Positions 7,723 through 16,580 of a stretch of 32,367 bases of DNA are shown here, one piece after another (the first letter of the stretch is position 1; the number at the start of each line of letters is the position of its first letter). The notes beneath the pieces were generated by a model that was given only the letters and a program-made list of their open reading frames with translations, made no database searches and was not told the origin of the DNA. Source of the stretch: Planctomycetaceae bacterium (GTDB lineage: Bacteria > Planctomycetota > Planctomycetia > Planctomycetales > Planctomycetaceae); assembly GCA_029259815.1 (NCBI GenBank), contig JAJDEJ010000047.1, positions 1 to 32,367 on the forward strand, written 5' to 3'. The position numbers were made by a program, and so were the translations under genes.

Positions 7723-9627
7723 CTATAGAGCCGGCTCCCAAGGCGGCAGCAGCACCCAGTCGCCGTCCTCCGCTTGGGTCGGTGACTTGTCATCCGCCGG
7801 AGATGTACCGCCGTCGTCCTGCTGATTCGGTCCAACGGAGTACAACAACGGCTGCCCGTCCACAACGCGGTATTTCAGTGGTGCCTCGTCAGTCGCATAC
7901 AGATCACGAGGCACCTCGGGCAGCAACTCCGGCGTCAACGCTGCCAACTCCTCCGGCCACTCCCCGGTCTGTCGACGATGCTGCACCAGCGCAATCGCAA
8001 TCAATGCGGCGTCGTGACTCAGGTTGGCCATGGCCAATTGCTGCTCAAGTGTGTCATACCCGTTCAATCCACCGCCGTAAAACACCGCAGCGGGCAAGAA
8101 ACGAAGTCGGTCGGGTGACGCCAGAAGTTGAGTGACAGCCGAAGAGAATTCCGACCCATTGAACGGCGTGAGCGGATCGGAGAATGCCTCATGTCGAAAT
8201 TCGAACAACTCGATCATTTTCTCATGGACTGACTGACGATCACCAATCATCGCGACCGCAGCAGAACCGAGGAGTTGATACCAGGCATCGTCTGTAAGTT
8301 CAACAGGCTCATCGTCGGAAGTGAGCGGGAGATCATCCAAAAGGGGATACTTGTTCTTCTCGCTCCAACTACTGGCGGTTTGTTGCAAGAGCCTAAGCCC
8401 CTTTGAGGTGAGTCGTCCGTTGCCTTCGCCATCGTCTGTGTAAATCTGTTGTACGAAGTCATCGACCAGACGACGCTCCCCTTCTGCACGAAACTCGAAC
8501 GGCCTTCCGCCCAACACATCGTGTAGGCGTTGCGAAAGCCGTTGAAGTTCTGGGTCGGTGAACAACTTTGGATGTTCGAGCACCGACTTGGAAATGATGT
8601 TTGAGATCTGACGGATGTCGACGAATGCCCTGAGATCGGCGATGTAGCCATCGAAACTCTGATAGACATGTTCTGACAAGTTGAGCATCGCCATGAGCAA
8701 GGTCAACACTCGGGGGCTGTCACCGTCCTCAATGGCAAGATGCGTTGCCCCTTGCAGAAAGCGGAAGACCATCCGCAGGTCATGCGTGTGCGCAAGCAGG
8801 ATGCGATTCCCGGGCGTCCCTGGCTCATTGTACGTCTCCCAGCGACCAGTGGGGCCGTTCCACTTCCGCCATGCGTCGTTCGCCGGGTCTCGATTGATGA
8901 ACCCCAACTGCTCCTGCCGAGTGCCCGTGACGAATATCTGAATCGTCTCCTCCATCGACAACAGATACTCTCTGGCTTCATCCCACTCCGGATCTTCAGG
9001 ACCGTGAACCATCACATTCTGCAGATTGAAATTCGGCTCGTCGATCCGTGTGAAGTCACTCGTGTCGATTTGGACCAAACCACGACGGTAATACGGCCAC
9101 GCCCGGTCTTCCTCCGGGATCGCGCGGCTCTCGTCGTCCATGTCAGCCACCATGTCAAACTTGACCGTTGGCGTCGCCATTGTGAAACGAATAATGAGGA
9201 TCGACCAAATCACCGCGACTAAAAACAGCACACCTGTGATGGGTCGTCCGATGAATCGCCAGAGTTGCCAACTTCGAGAGCGGCAGCGGACCTTGGCACG
9301 ACGAATGAGTTTGGCAGAGTCCTTGGGCAAACCGAACGTCTTCTGTAGCTCGTCAGCCGTGTGACCGGCTTGCAGGCCGTCCGTGAAGTGGGCGCACAAT
9401 TCGGAGGCGACATCGTACCGCTCACGGGGCCAGAGTCCGGATCGCTTTACAACTTTGTCGACTGTCTCCAACAAAGGCAGCGGCAGGTCGAACTCGGTCA
9501 TCGCGTGACGGTAGTCGAGGGAGCCGGTGAGACGACCTCGCAAGAGATCACGCCACGGGGTCGCACGGACGCGAGACCACCAACTGTCATGTTCACGCAA
9601 TGTCTCGACAAGGGCTTCACTGATCAT
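7723..9627 (-). CDS. PadR-coupled membrane protein with HAAS/permease-prefix-like N-terminus
   Basis: Protein of 634 residues in an operon downstream of a PadR-type repressor. The start at 9627 is chosen because its ATG overlaps the PadR stop as ATGA, implying translational coupling; the open frame extends further upstream but only inside padR. Residues 50-120 (VASELCAHFTDGLQAGHTA, DELQKTFGLPKDSAKLIRRA) resemble the HAAS/permease-prefix domain that commonly follows PadR genes. One transmembrane helix is at residues 130-149 (ITGVLFLVAVIWSILIIRF). The long remainder is predicted outside the cytoplasm and is unfamiliar; it includes PYYRRGLVQID and a C-terminal QTGEWPEELAAL...PRDLYATDEAPLKYRV segment like that of many planctomycete exported proteins. 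Function unknown. Confidence 0.75.
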   Translation of the reverse strand: MISEALVETLREHDSWWSRVRATPWRDLLRGRLTGSLDYRHAMTEFDLPLPLLETVDKVVKRSGLWPRERYDVASELCAHFTDGLQAGHTADELQKTFGLPKDSAKLIRRAKVRCRSRSWQLWRFIGRPITGVLFLVAVIWSILIIRFTMATPTVKFDMVADMDDESRAIPEEDRAWPYYRRGLVQIDTSDFTRIDEPNFNLQNVMVHGPEDPEWDEAREYLLSMEETIQIFVTGTRQEQLGFINRDPANDAWRKWNGPTGRWETYNEPGTPGNRILLAHTHDLRMVFRFLQGATHLAIEDGDSPRVLTLLMAMLNLSEHVYQSFDGYIADLRAFVDIRQISNIISKSVLEHPKLFTDPELQRLSQRLHDVLGGRPFEFRAEGERRLVDDFVQQIYTDDGEGNGRLTSKGLRLLQQTASSWSEKNKYPLLDDLPLTSDDEPVELTDDAWYQLLGSAAVAMIGDRQSVHEKMIELFEFRHEAFSDPLTPFNGSEFSSAVTQLLASPDRLRFLPAAVFYGGGLNGYDTLEQQLAMANLSHDAALIAIALVQHRRQTGEWPEELAALTPELLPEVPRDLYATDEAPLKYRVVDGQPLLYSVGPNQQDDGGTSPADDKSPTQAEDGDWVLLPPWEPAL

Positions 9628-9989
9628 CCGGCACCTCCTTCCAGCGAGGGTTGCACGCTGGGCGGCAGCACGCCCAGCGCCAGCATGGCAGCCGTGACGG
9701 CCTGCCACTGTTTGGCGTCCTTCGCGAGGCGGCGTTTGCCCTTGGCCGTCAGCGAGTAATACTTGCGGACCCGGCCATTGTCCGCCTCCGCCTTCTTCGC
9801 GCGGACGATCCCCTGGGCTTCAAGGTTGTACAGCATGGGGTACAACGTCGACTGCCCCATCTCCAGCAGCCCCGCTGACTCACGCGTGAGAGCTTCGACC
9901 AGTTCATACCCATACTTCGGACCGCCCTCCAGCAACTTCAACACCGCCACTGGCCCAGCCCCTCGCATCAACTCACGTTCGATTCGCAT
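9624..9989 (-). CDS. PadR family transcriptional regulator
   Basis: Winged-helix repressor of about 121 residues. The PadR signature is clear: LKLLEGGPKYGYELVEAL (helix-turn-helix start), TLYPMLYNLEAQGIV (recognition helix) and RKYYSLTAKGKRRLA (wing). The coding strand has ggagag a few bases before a GTG/ATG pair; the ATG at 9989 has better spacing than the GTG at 9992. It overlaps the downstream membrane protein gene by the ATGA junction, so it probably controls that gene and itself. A perfect palindrome lies about 25 bases upstream, a likely operator. Ligand unknown. Confidence 0.88.
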   Translation of the reverse strand: MRIERELMRGAGPVAVLKLLEGGPKYGYELVEALTRESAGLLEMGQSTLYPMLYNLEAQGIVRAKKAEADNGRVRKYYSLTAKGKRRLAKDAKQWQAVTAAMLALGVLPPSVQPSLEGGAG

Positions 9990-10014
9990 CACGCTCTCCA
10001 GATGTTAGTATGCT

Positions 10015-10029
10015 ACACATAGTATGTGT
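10015..10029. promoter_or_regulatory. Candidate PadR operator
   Basis: Perfect 15-base palindrome acacata-g-tatgtgt, 25 bases upstream of padR, with an additional partial half-site tagtatg at 10007-10013. The size and AT-rich symmetry fit known PadR operators, which are typically ATGT/ACAT palindromes. Autoregulation is inferred from position. Confidence 0.55.
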
Positions 10030-10068
10030 CACACCTTCACGCGTCAAGCATCAACCATCTGTCTTCTT

Positions 10069-10234
10069 GGTAGTGGGTCAGTTTGCCCTGAAGACGTTTC
10101 GGGTGGCACGCCCTGACGTCAGGAAGGGCGTGGCGAGTTGTTCTTGAGCTTGCAATCCCTCACCCCCGTGCCCGCCACGCCCTTCCCGTTGGTCAGGGCG
10201 TGCCACCCTTTTTCTGTTAAACTGATCCACCACC
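10069..10234. repeat. Fold-back element with gggtggca ends (family member 1)
   Basis: Outer arms ggtagtgggtcagttt (10069-10084) and aaactgatccaccacc (10219-10234), two mismatches. Inner arms 10101-10135 and 10173-10208 begin gggtggcacgccctgac and end gtcagggcgtgccaccc, nearly perfect. The right inner arm contains tcccgttggtc, also found in the element at 29286-29401, so both belong to one family. It occupies most of the padR-tdh intergenic space. Confidence 0.75.
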
Positions 10235-10280
10235 GTCTTCCTTGACTGGTACGCCTGATCGAGTCTCTCGGTTAGAATGA

Positions 10281-10339
10281 ACCACCGATTTCACGGATGA
10301 CACGGATAAAAGTTTTGGTCCATCCGTGAAATCCGTGGT
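10281..10339. repeat. Inverted repeat with ccacggatttcacggatg arms upstream of tdh
   Basis: Arms at 10281-10299 and 10321-10339 (accaccgatttcacggatg against its complement, one mismatch) with a 21-base loop. The right arm ends 45 bases before the tdh start, so the structure would fall in the tdh leader or promoter. Confidence 0.7.
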
Positions 10340-10383
10340 CTTCAACTCTCCCCTCCGCTGTCTGTGATGGTGTCTCAAACAAC

Positions 10384-11610
<1,227 letters not shown>

Positions 11611-11632
11611 GGACTTGACGCCCGACCGGGAG

Positions 11633-11650
11633 TGTGTGACACTTCACACA
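11633..11650. promoter_or_regulatory. Candidate vapBC operator
   Basis: Inverted repeat tgtgtga-cact-tcacaca, 37 bases before the vapB start and just after the tdh stop. VapBC complexes typically bind such palindromes next to their own promoter to autorepress. A ttgacg hexamer at 11615-11620 could be a -35 element, but no good -10 is visible. Confidence 0.5.
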
Positions 11651-11687
11651 TCGTATTACACATCACTTGTCATTCGAGAGCGGGGGC

Positions 11688-11891
11688 ATGGCTACGAATC
11701 TGGCGATCTCTGATGAACTGATCGAACAGGCCCGCGTCATCGGTCAGCATAAAACCAAAAAGGCGGCTGTGACGGCCGCGCTCAACGAGTACGTGCAGCG
11801 TCGGAAGCAGTTGGAATTGATCGACCTGTTCGGCACAGTCGACTTCGACGCGGACTACGACTACAAGACGCAGCGGAAGGCCAAGCGCTGA
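11688..11891 (+). CDS. vapB: VapB-type antitoxin
   Basis: Antitoxin of 67 residues that would neutralise the adjacent PIN-domain RNase. The N-terminus, MATNLAISDELIEQARVIGQ then HKTKKAAVTAALNEYVQRRK, is the ribbon-helix-helix DNA-binding domain of the VapB type common in environmental bacteria. The C-terminal half (LIDLFGTVDFDADYDYKTQR) is acidic-aromatic, as expected for the toxin-binding tail. The ATG at 11688 gives the canonical domain start; an upstream in-frame codon would add an unneeded leader. Its stop overlaps the vapC start by one base (TGATG). Confidence 0.88.
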   Translation: MATNLAISDELIEQARVIGQHKTKKAAVTAALNEYVQRRKQLELIDLFGTVDFDADYDYKTQRKAKR

Positions 11892-12304
11892 TGCGGGTGC
11901 TCGTTGACACGCCCGTGCTCTCCCTCGCCTTGCGACGCACTCCCAAACGACTGAGCAAGGCGCAGCGAGCCATTGCCCAGGCGGTCCGCGACATGATCGC
12001 TGACGGACAGTTGGTGCTGCTGGGAGTCGTTCGTCAGGAACTGCTGAGCGGCATTTCGGATCAGGCGACGTTCGAGACCCTCCGCGACCACCTGCGGGCG
12101 TTTCCGGACGAGCCGATCACTACGCATGACTACGAACAGGCTGCTGACTTTGCGAATCGCTGTCGTCGACAGGGCATCCAGGGATCACCAACCGACTTCC
12201 TGATCTGCGCGATCGCCAGCCGAACGGGTTGCGTCATCTTCACTACCGATCGCGATTTCACACACTACGAAAAGCACCTGCCGATCACGCTTCACGAGAC
12301 GTGA
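11891..12304 (+). CDS. vapC: VapC toxin, PIN-domain ribonuclease
   Basis: PIN-domain endoribonuclease of 137 residues. The four-acid active site is visible: Asp6 (VLVDT), Glu50 (VVRQELLSG), Asp102 (PTDFLICAIA) and Asp120/Asp122 (TTDRDF). The arrangement with vapB, one-base overlap and upstream palindrome is that of an autoregulated toxin-antitoxin operon. The last 147 bases recur, at about 86% identity by my count, at 13304-13450. The operon lies in the gap between tdh and kbl, typical of a mobile accessory module, and appears intact. RNA target unknown. Confidence 0.9.
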   Translation: MRVLVDTPVLSLALRRTPKRLSKAQRAIAQAVRDMIADGQLVLLGVVRQELLSGISDQATFETLRDHLRAFPDEPITTHDYEQAADFANRCRRQGIQGSPTDFLICAIASRTGCVIFTTDRDFTHYEKHLPITLHET

Positions 12305-12387
12305 TGCGGAGTGTCGAGAGCGGCAAGGTGATTCAAGATTGGAGCGACGTTTAATCCACCTTGACCCGTCCCGTGTACTGTGTGACG

Positions 12388-12657
12388 ATGAATCGTATGC
12401 ACTCACACACTCACACCGCAGAGACTCGACGGCGAGCGATCGAACTCGTCGGCCACGAATGGGCCGAGTGGTATCTGATGTCGCCGCAGGAGCGGTGGCG
12501 GGAGAGTGACAAGTTGTGGGCGACGTATCTCGAACTGGGAGGCAGCCTTGACCCTGAACCCGACACGCAAAGTCCTTTCTTCGATGCGGACGAATGGCGT
12601 GAACTGTCTGCTGATGGGGGGCCAAGCCTGCGTGTTGTACGGCGGAGCGGAGTTTAG
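12388..12657 (+). CDS. Small protein of unknown function paired with a nucleotidyltransferase
   Basis: About 89 residues from the ATG at 12388; an ATG at 12397 and a TTG at 12361 are alternatives, and no clear ribosome-binding site decides. The sequence ELVGHEWAEWYLMSPQERWR and LWATYLELGGSLDPEPDTQ is Trp-rich and well ordered, suggesting a real conserved protein rather than a shadow. Its 3' end overlaps the start of the nucleotidyltransferase gene in another frame. The overlap and pairing suggest a two-gene module, possibly toxin-antitoxin-like, which is inference. I cannot name a family. Confidence 0.6.
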   Translation: MNRMHSHTHTAETRRRAIELVGHEWAEWYLMSPQERWRESDKLWATYLELGGSLDPEPDTQSPFFDADEWRELSADGGPSLRVVRRSGV

Positions 12658-13291
12658 CCGAGATACGGACCTTGTCGTGCTGTGCGACGACGCAAATCTT
12701 GAATGCTTGCAAGCAGCGCTCGATGATCTGCAAGCGGACGTCATCGCCGTGCCGCCCTTCGAGAAACGATATCTCGACATGGGACTTGCGGTGCATTTTC
12801 GCTGTCAACATCCGGACGCCTTGCGAATGCGTGTTGACGTGATGTCCAGGCTGCGTGGCGTCGATCCGTTTGACCCACTCTGGGACCGACGGACAACGCT
12901 CGCTCTTGGCGATGAGCCGATCGACATGCTGTCACTCCCCGATCTTGTGGCCGCGAAGAAGACGCAGCGGGATAAAGACTGGCTGATGATCACGCGCCTT
13001 CTGGAGTCCCACTACTTCGCAAACCGGGCATCTCCCAATCCAGAACAACTGGAGTTCTGGCTTCGCGAGTTACGGACCCCACAGCTTCTCATCGACTTGG
13101 TCGCCAGCGAACCGGAGATGTGCGAACTCATCAAGCACGAACGCCCGCTCTTGTCGTTCGCTCAAGACGGCGATGCCTCTGCACTTCGTGAAGCCTTGCA
13201 ATCCGAAGCCGACATCGAGCGTCAAGCGGACATCACGTACTGGTCACCCCTCTTCGCCGAACTGGAGCGACTCCGCCACGAGCGTCACTGA
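12584..13291 (+). CDS. Nucleotidyltransferase-fold protein (Pol beta-like), possible antitoxin/toxin partner
   Basis: From the ATG at 12584 the protein is 235 residues and begins MRTNGVNCLLMGGQACVLYG. The motif GG (12-13) followed by RDTDLVV with Asp27 and Asp29, and a third acidic position in MRVDVMS, match the nucleotidyltransferase superfamily containing AbiEii and MNT proteins. These transfer nucleotides to proteins or RNA, often in toxin-antitoxin or phage-defence pairs. A longer in-frame start at 12506 (MTSCGRR) is possible; it would raise the overlap with the upstream small gene from 74 to 152 bases. The C-terminal half (LWDRRTTLALGDEPIDMLSL, LVAAKKTQRDKDWLMI) fits the usual helical part. 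The pair sits between two vapC 3' ends. Confidence 0.75.
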   Translation: MRTNGVNCLLMGGQACVLYGGAEFSRDTDLVVLCDDANLECLQAALDDLQADVIAVPPFEKRYLDMGLAVHFRCQHPDALRMRVDVMSRLRGVDPFDPLWDRRTTLALGDEPIDMLSLPDLVAAKKTQRDKDWLMITRLLESHYFANRASPNPEQLEFWLRELRTPQLLIDLVASEPEMCELIKHERPLLSFAQDGDASALREALQSEADIERQADITYWSPLFAELERLRHERH

Positions 13292-13303
13292 ACAACGACC
13301 GAC

Positions 13304-13450
13304 CGCTGCCGCCGACAGGGCATTCAGGGATCGCCGACCGACTTCCTGATCTGCGCGATCACGCGCCGCACAGGTTGCGTCATCTTCACCACCGATCGCG
13401 ATTTCACGCACTACGAAAAACACCTGCCGACCACCCTCCATCGAACGTGA
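13304..13450 (+). pseudogene. vapC 3' fragment
   Basis: Encodes 48 residues plus stop, equivalent to VapC residues 90-137 of the intact gene (RCRRQGIQGSPTDFLICAI, then TGCVIFTTDRDF). I count 20 differences in 147 bases against 12158-12304, most at third codon positions, and only four amino-acid changes. The 5' two thirds, including the first two active-site acids, are absent, so it cannot be functional. It begins 13 bases after the nucleotidyltransferase stop. Confidence 0.85.
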
Positions 13451-13498
13451 TCCTGGCTGGAGAGCTTCATCCCTGACATGTGGCGCGCAAGAATTGCT

Positions 13499-13555
13499 CT
13501 GTCAATTCTCAAGACTCCACCGAACACAACCCATTGCCCCACAGAAAATTGACAG
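13499..13555. repeat. Short inverted repeat left of cassette 2
   Basis: Nine-base arms ctgtcaatt (13499-13507) and aattgacag (13547-13555) around a 39-base loop. It is just upstream of the cassette 2 boundary but does not have the R''/R' layout of an attC site. Confidence 0.45.
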
Positions 13556-13605
13556 GAAACGCAGCGGAGCGTAATCTCTGTGCTGATTGTTGAGAGAATC
13601 ACAAG

Positions 13606-14609
13606 TTATGCAGTAAAGGAAACGTCTTACATTGCCAAAGTCGATCTGGGATACCGCTACACACATTGTCTTCGAGCGCGGCGTCACATTTCGCAAGGCG
13701 CACAGTCGTTGGTTGTGTTCCACCGCCACCCAAGCGGTGTGCAACTTCACGCCGCTGGACTTTGCACAGAAGACAGATTGTCGAGCCATCTTCGCCGAAG
13801 TTCCCCATCCCGCGAGGCCCTTGACTTACCTCATCCCGCGAGACGGTTCCCGAATGCTAGACATGCGTGTGCAAGACGCGATATATCACCGCAAGTGGGA
13901 CCGTTCGCACTACAATCGGCACCTTCAGATCCACAACGTCGAGTATTGCCTTGGCTTGCTCCTGTACGACTGCAAACAGTTGGCCGTGAACTACTCGTTG
14001 GCGCTCGAATTCACAACAGCTTTCCCTCCGCCAAAATCTGATCAATACACAGTGTCTCGACAGTTCGAGCTTTATTACGCATTCGACAGCGCAGTTACTG
14101 CCGCCATGCGAACACTGGACAGTTACCGGCCGCTTCTCTGGCATGGCTTTAACGAATCGGGCCAAGTTCCAAACAGCTTCAAGCGAACCGTTGCTTCCGC
14201 TTCGCGACTGCCTGACGATGTTCAAGCTTTCATCGCTGAAATGAATGCCATGATTGACACCGCAAAAGAACATCGCGACTGCATTCAACACTACTTTTCA
14301 CCGGGTGTTCATACAGACTTCGCAGACATTCGGAAACTTGGTATAGGTTTTTGGGCGTTGACTGCGTGGCTGCCCGACAATGTCGAGACGCGGTCCGCCT
14401 TAAAATTCACCTACGACAATAAGACCGATGCACTGTCCTTCACGTGGGAACTGGTAAACGGTATTGTCCGGTTGTTCGAGATGCTTGCTGGTCACATTGC
14501 CGAAGCAGATCCCCCGAAACACACTGCATAACAAAAAAATGCACCGGAGTTGCCGGCCGGGCCGAATTTGAAATCAACGTCGCTGGCGGCAACCCGGTGA
14601 TTTTGGACG
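13606..14609 (+). mobile_element. Integron gene cassette 2
   Basis: Single-gene cassette of 1004 bp. Left boundary G|TT at 13605/13606 in gttatgcagt (13605-13614); right boundary G|TT at 14609/14610 in attC2. The first ten bases are the exact reverse complement of the R'' end of attC2 (actgcataac, 14523-14532). No attC or attI is visible immediately to its left, so it may have entered at a secondary site, or the previous site has been lost. It lies within the tdh-kbl gap, in the same orientation as cassette 1. Confidence 0.85.
13632..14531 (+). CDS. Cassette-borne protein of unknown function
   Basis: I do not recognise this 299-residue soluble protein. It starts at a TTG, the only start codon in frame after the cassette boundary, with aaagga 14 bases upstream; the stop codon overlaps attC2 R'', as is common for cassette genes. 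The translation looks globular and mostly helical (DRSHYNRHLQIHNVEYCLGL, LPDDVQAFIAEMNAMIDTAK), with no signal peptide or membrane span. Cys, His and Tyr are more frequent than in neighbouring proteins. The codon use and base composition look less GC-rich than the flanking genes by eye, consistent with acquisition. No catalytic motif identified; one segment (TAKEHRDCIQHYFSPG) might be a metal-binding helix, but that is a guess. Confidence 0.75.
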   Translation: MPKSIWDTATHIVFERGVTFRKAHSRWLCSTATQAVCNFTPLDFAQKTDCRAIFAEVPHPARPLTYLIPRDGSRMLDMRVQDAIYHRKWDRSHYNRHLQIHNVEYCLGLLLYDCKQLAVNYSLALEFTTAFPPPKSDQYTVSRQFELYYAFDSAVTAAMRTLDSYRPLLWHGFNESGQVPNSFKRTVASASRLPDDVQAFIAEMNAMIDTAKEHRDCIQHYFSPGVHTDFADIRKLGIGFWALTAWLPDNVETRSALKFTYDNKTDALSFTWELVNGIVRLFEMLAGHIAEADPPKHTA

Positions 14610-14618
14610 TTACGCAGT
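14523..14618 (+). other. attC recombination site 2 (integron)
   Basis: R'' actgcataac (14523-14532) and R' gttacgc (14609-14615). Inner arms caccggagttgccg (14542-14555) and cggcaacccggtg (14587-14599) pair perfectly apart from one extrahelical A at 14548. The loop contains gaatttgaaatcaa (14564-14577), identical to attC1, and both sites end ttggacgtta. Orientation is the same as attC1. Confidence 0.87.
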
Positions 14619-15296
14619 CATGCGTTGTCATTGGTGTGGTGAAGGCGAGTGGCCCAGATTGCTGGCAATCGGCGCCGATGACGGCGGCAATAGGCGACAG
14701 GGACGGCGGTCGATTCCTCGTCAGTCTCGCGCGGCTGCGCCGCCTCGGTTGGCAAGCAACCAAGGCCACCCGTGCAGACCGGGGCTCGGCCTCCGCGTTC
14801 TCTGCGGTTGTTTCGTTTGGTCGCTGCTGTGAGTTCTCTGTGTGTTCAGGGTTCAAAAAAAGTGGACCGGCCGGTCCGGTATGAGGAATGGCGTCTGTTG
14901 TCAGGCGACACGGCCAGGACCGACGACTTGTCGTGCTTGCAAGCGTGACTCTCCCCCTCGCCGCGTCGGCGGGCAGAGCGGCCACAAGTCGTGGGCGTGA
15001 GACGCACGAGCATGCTCGCGGCCTCTGGCAACAGGCTGTTGCCATTCACTCACTGACAATACGACCCGAAAGGCAAAACCTAACACGGAATCTCATCTTT
15101 TTTTGATGTGAAGTCGAGGGCGGTGGCTCAGCCGGAATTGACTGGGCCCCAGAGGGAGACGATGCCATAGACTCGGCTTGCGATGTATCACGGTTGTTTA
15201 GATGCTGAGTGTCAGTCATCTTGTCGCTCCGCGATCCCACCAAGTGGCCGGTCCACACACCTTCAGCGGCGATGCGAGTCACGAAAGAGAGTTGCT
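14619..15296. other. Non-coding stretch between cassette 2 and kbl
   Basis: No convincing gene on either strand; short open frames here lack recognisable features. It contains a short palindrome ggaccggccggtcc near 14865-14878 and a loose repeat of cgacttgt/acaagtcg (about 14922 and 14985). The kbl promoter should lie toward the right end but was not identified. Confidence 0.5.
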
Positions 15297-16475
15297 ATGT
15301 CAGACCCCTTTCTTGAACATTTGCGTTCGCAACTTGATGACATCCGTGACGCCGGCACGTTCAAGGCGGAGCGGGTGATTACGACTCCGCAGGAAGCGAG
15401 AATTGGTGTTGCTGAGCGACCGCAGGACGAGGTGTTGAACCTGTGTGCCAACAACTATCTCGGGCTGTCTGATCATCCGGAGATTGTGCGGGCGGCACAT
15501 GAGGGACTGGATCGTTGGGGGTACGGCCTCTCGTCGGTGCGGTTCATCTGTGGGACTCAAGAAGTGCATAAGGAGTTGGAGACGAAGCTGAGTGAGTTTC
15601 TCGGGACGGAAGACACGATCCTCTACACATCGTGCTTTGATGCCAATGGCGGACTGTTCGAAACGTTGCTGACGGATGAAGACGCGATCATCTCGGATGA
15701 GTTGAACCATGCGAGCATCATCGACGGCGTGCGGCTGTGTAAGGCCCAGCGTTATCGGTACAAGAATAACGACATGGCTGATCTTGCTGCGAAACTGCAA
15801 GCAGCCCAGTCGGCGCGGTTTCGTTTGATCGCCACTGATGGCGTGTTCTCGATGGACGGGTATCTCGCCAACCTGCCGGGTATTTGTGAACTCGCAGACA
15901 AGTACGATGCTCTCGTGATGGTCGACGATTCGCACGCAGTCGGGTTCACCGGCGAGCATGGGCGTGGGACGCCTGAGCACTTCGGGGTGATGGACCGTGT
16001 GGACATCCTGACCGGCACGCTGGGCAAAGCACTCGGAGGAGCGAGCGGCGGATACACGAGCGGTCGGCAGCAGATCATCGACCTGCTACGTCAGCGGTCA
16101 CGGCCTTATCTGTTCTCCAACTCGGTCGCCCCTCCGATCGTGGCAGCGTCGCTCAAGGCATTGGAGTTGATTGGCAAGACGTCCGAACTCCGCGATCACC
16201 TGCGTGAGAACACGGCCTTCTTCCGCAGTGAGATGACACGGCTGGGGTTCGACATCCTGCCGGGTGAGCATCCGATCGTCCCAGTGATGATTGGCGATGC
16301 GGCCCGAGCGACGGCGATAGCGGACGCCCTGCTTGATCGTGGCGTGTACGTCATCGGATTCTCCTATCCGGTCGTGCCGCAGGGGCAGGCACGGATTCGG
16401 TGTCAGATGTCTGCGGCTCACACTCGTGAGGATTTGGAGTTTGCGCTGGAGCAATTCGCGGCGATCGGTTCGTGA
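15297..16475 (+). CDS. kbl: 2-amino-3-ketobutyrate CoA ligase (glycine C-acetyltransferase)
   Basis: PLP enzyme converting 2-amino-3-ketobutyrate and CoA to glycine and acetyl-CoA, the second step of threonine degradation after Tdh. The PLP lysine is Lys244 in [17 protein letters not shown], matching the E. coli position; [20 protein letters not shown] and [17 protein letters not shown] are family hallmarks. Length 392 residues is normal. The ATG at 15297, with gaaagagag upstream, gives the canonical N-terminus [20 protein letters not shown]; the frame is open further upstream but that extension has no family likeness. Usually adjacent to tdh, here separated by toxin-antitoxin genes and an integron cassette. 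Confidence 0.95.
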   Translation: MSDPFLEHLRSQLDDIRDAGTFKAERVITTPQEARIGVAERPQDEVLNLCANNYLGLSDHPEIVRAAHEGLDRWGYGLSSVRFICGTQEVHKELETKLSEFLGTEDTILYTSCFDANGGLFETLLTDEDAIISDELNHASIIDGVRLCKAQRYRYKNNDMADLAAKLQAAQSARFRLIATDGVFSMDGYLANLPGICELADKYDALVMVDDSHAVGFTGEHGRGTPEHFGVMDRVDILTGTLGKALGGASGGYTSGRQQIIDLLRQRSRPYLFSNSVAPPIVAASLKALELIGKTSELRDHLRENTAFFRSEMTRLGFDILPGEHPIVPVMIGDAARATAIADALLDRGVYVIGFSYPVVPQGQARIRCQMSAAHTREDLEFALEQFAAIGS

Positions 16476-16482
16476 AACAGTT

Positions 16483-16504
16483 CCCACGGGGCGTCGCCCG
16501 TGGG
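16483..16504. terminator. Hairpin after kbl
   Basis: Perfect 8-bp stem cccacggg/cccgtggg with a six-base loop, starting seven bases after the kbl stop. There is no T tract, so termination is uncertain; it may equally be a short dispersed palindrome. Confidence 0.5.
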
Positions 16505-16580
16505 CTTGCGGGGGTTTGGTGGTGATCTATGCTACGGGCTGTGATCATTCTCATGTCCGTTTGCCGAACCGAGTTCTCTG

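Noticed and set aside
7432..7728. Short open frames on both strands across the nested fold-back
   Set aside because: Their similarity to each other (shared GRSSFSA) is explained by the palindrome; no ribosome-binding site or family.
13451..13604. A possible third attC site just left of cassette 2
   Set aside because: I looked for an R''/L'' partner to the bases before gttatgcagt and found none; the ctgtcaatt inverted repeat lacks the RYYYAAC/GTTRRRY ends.
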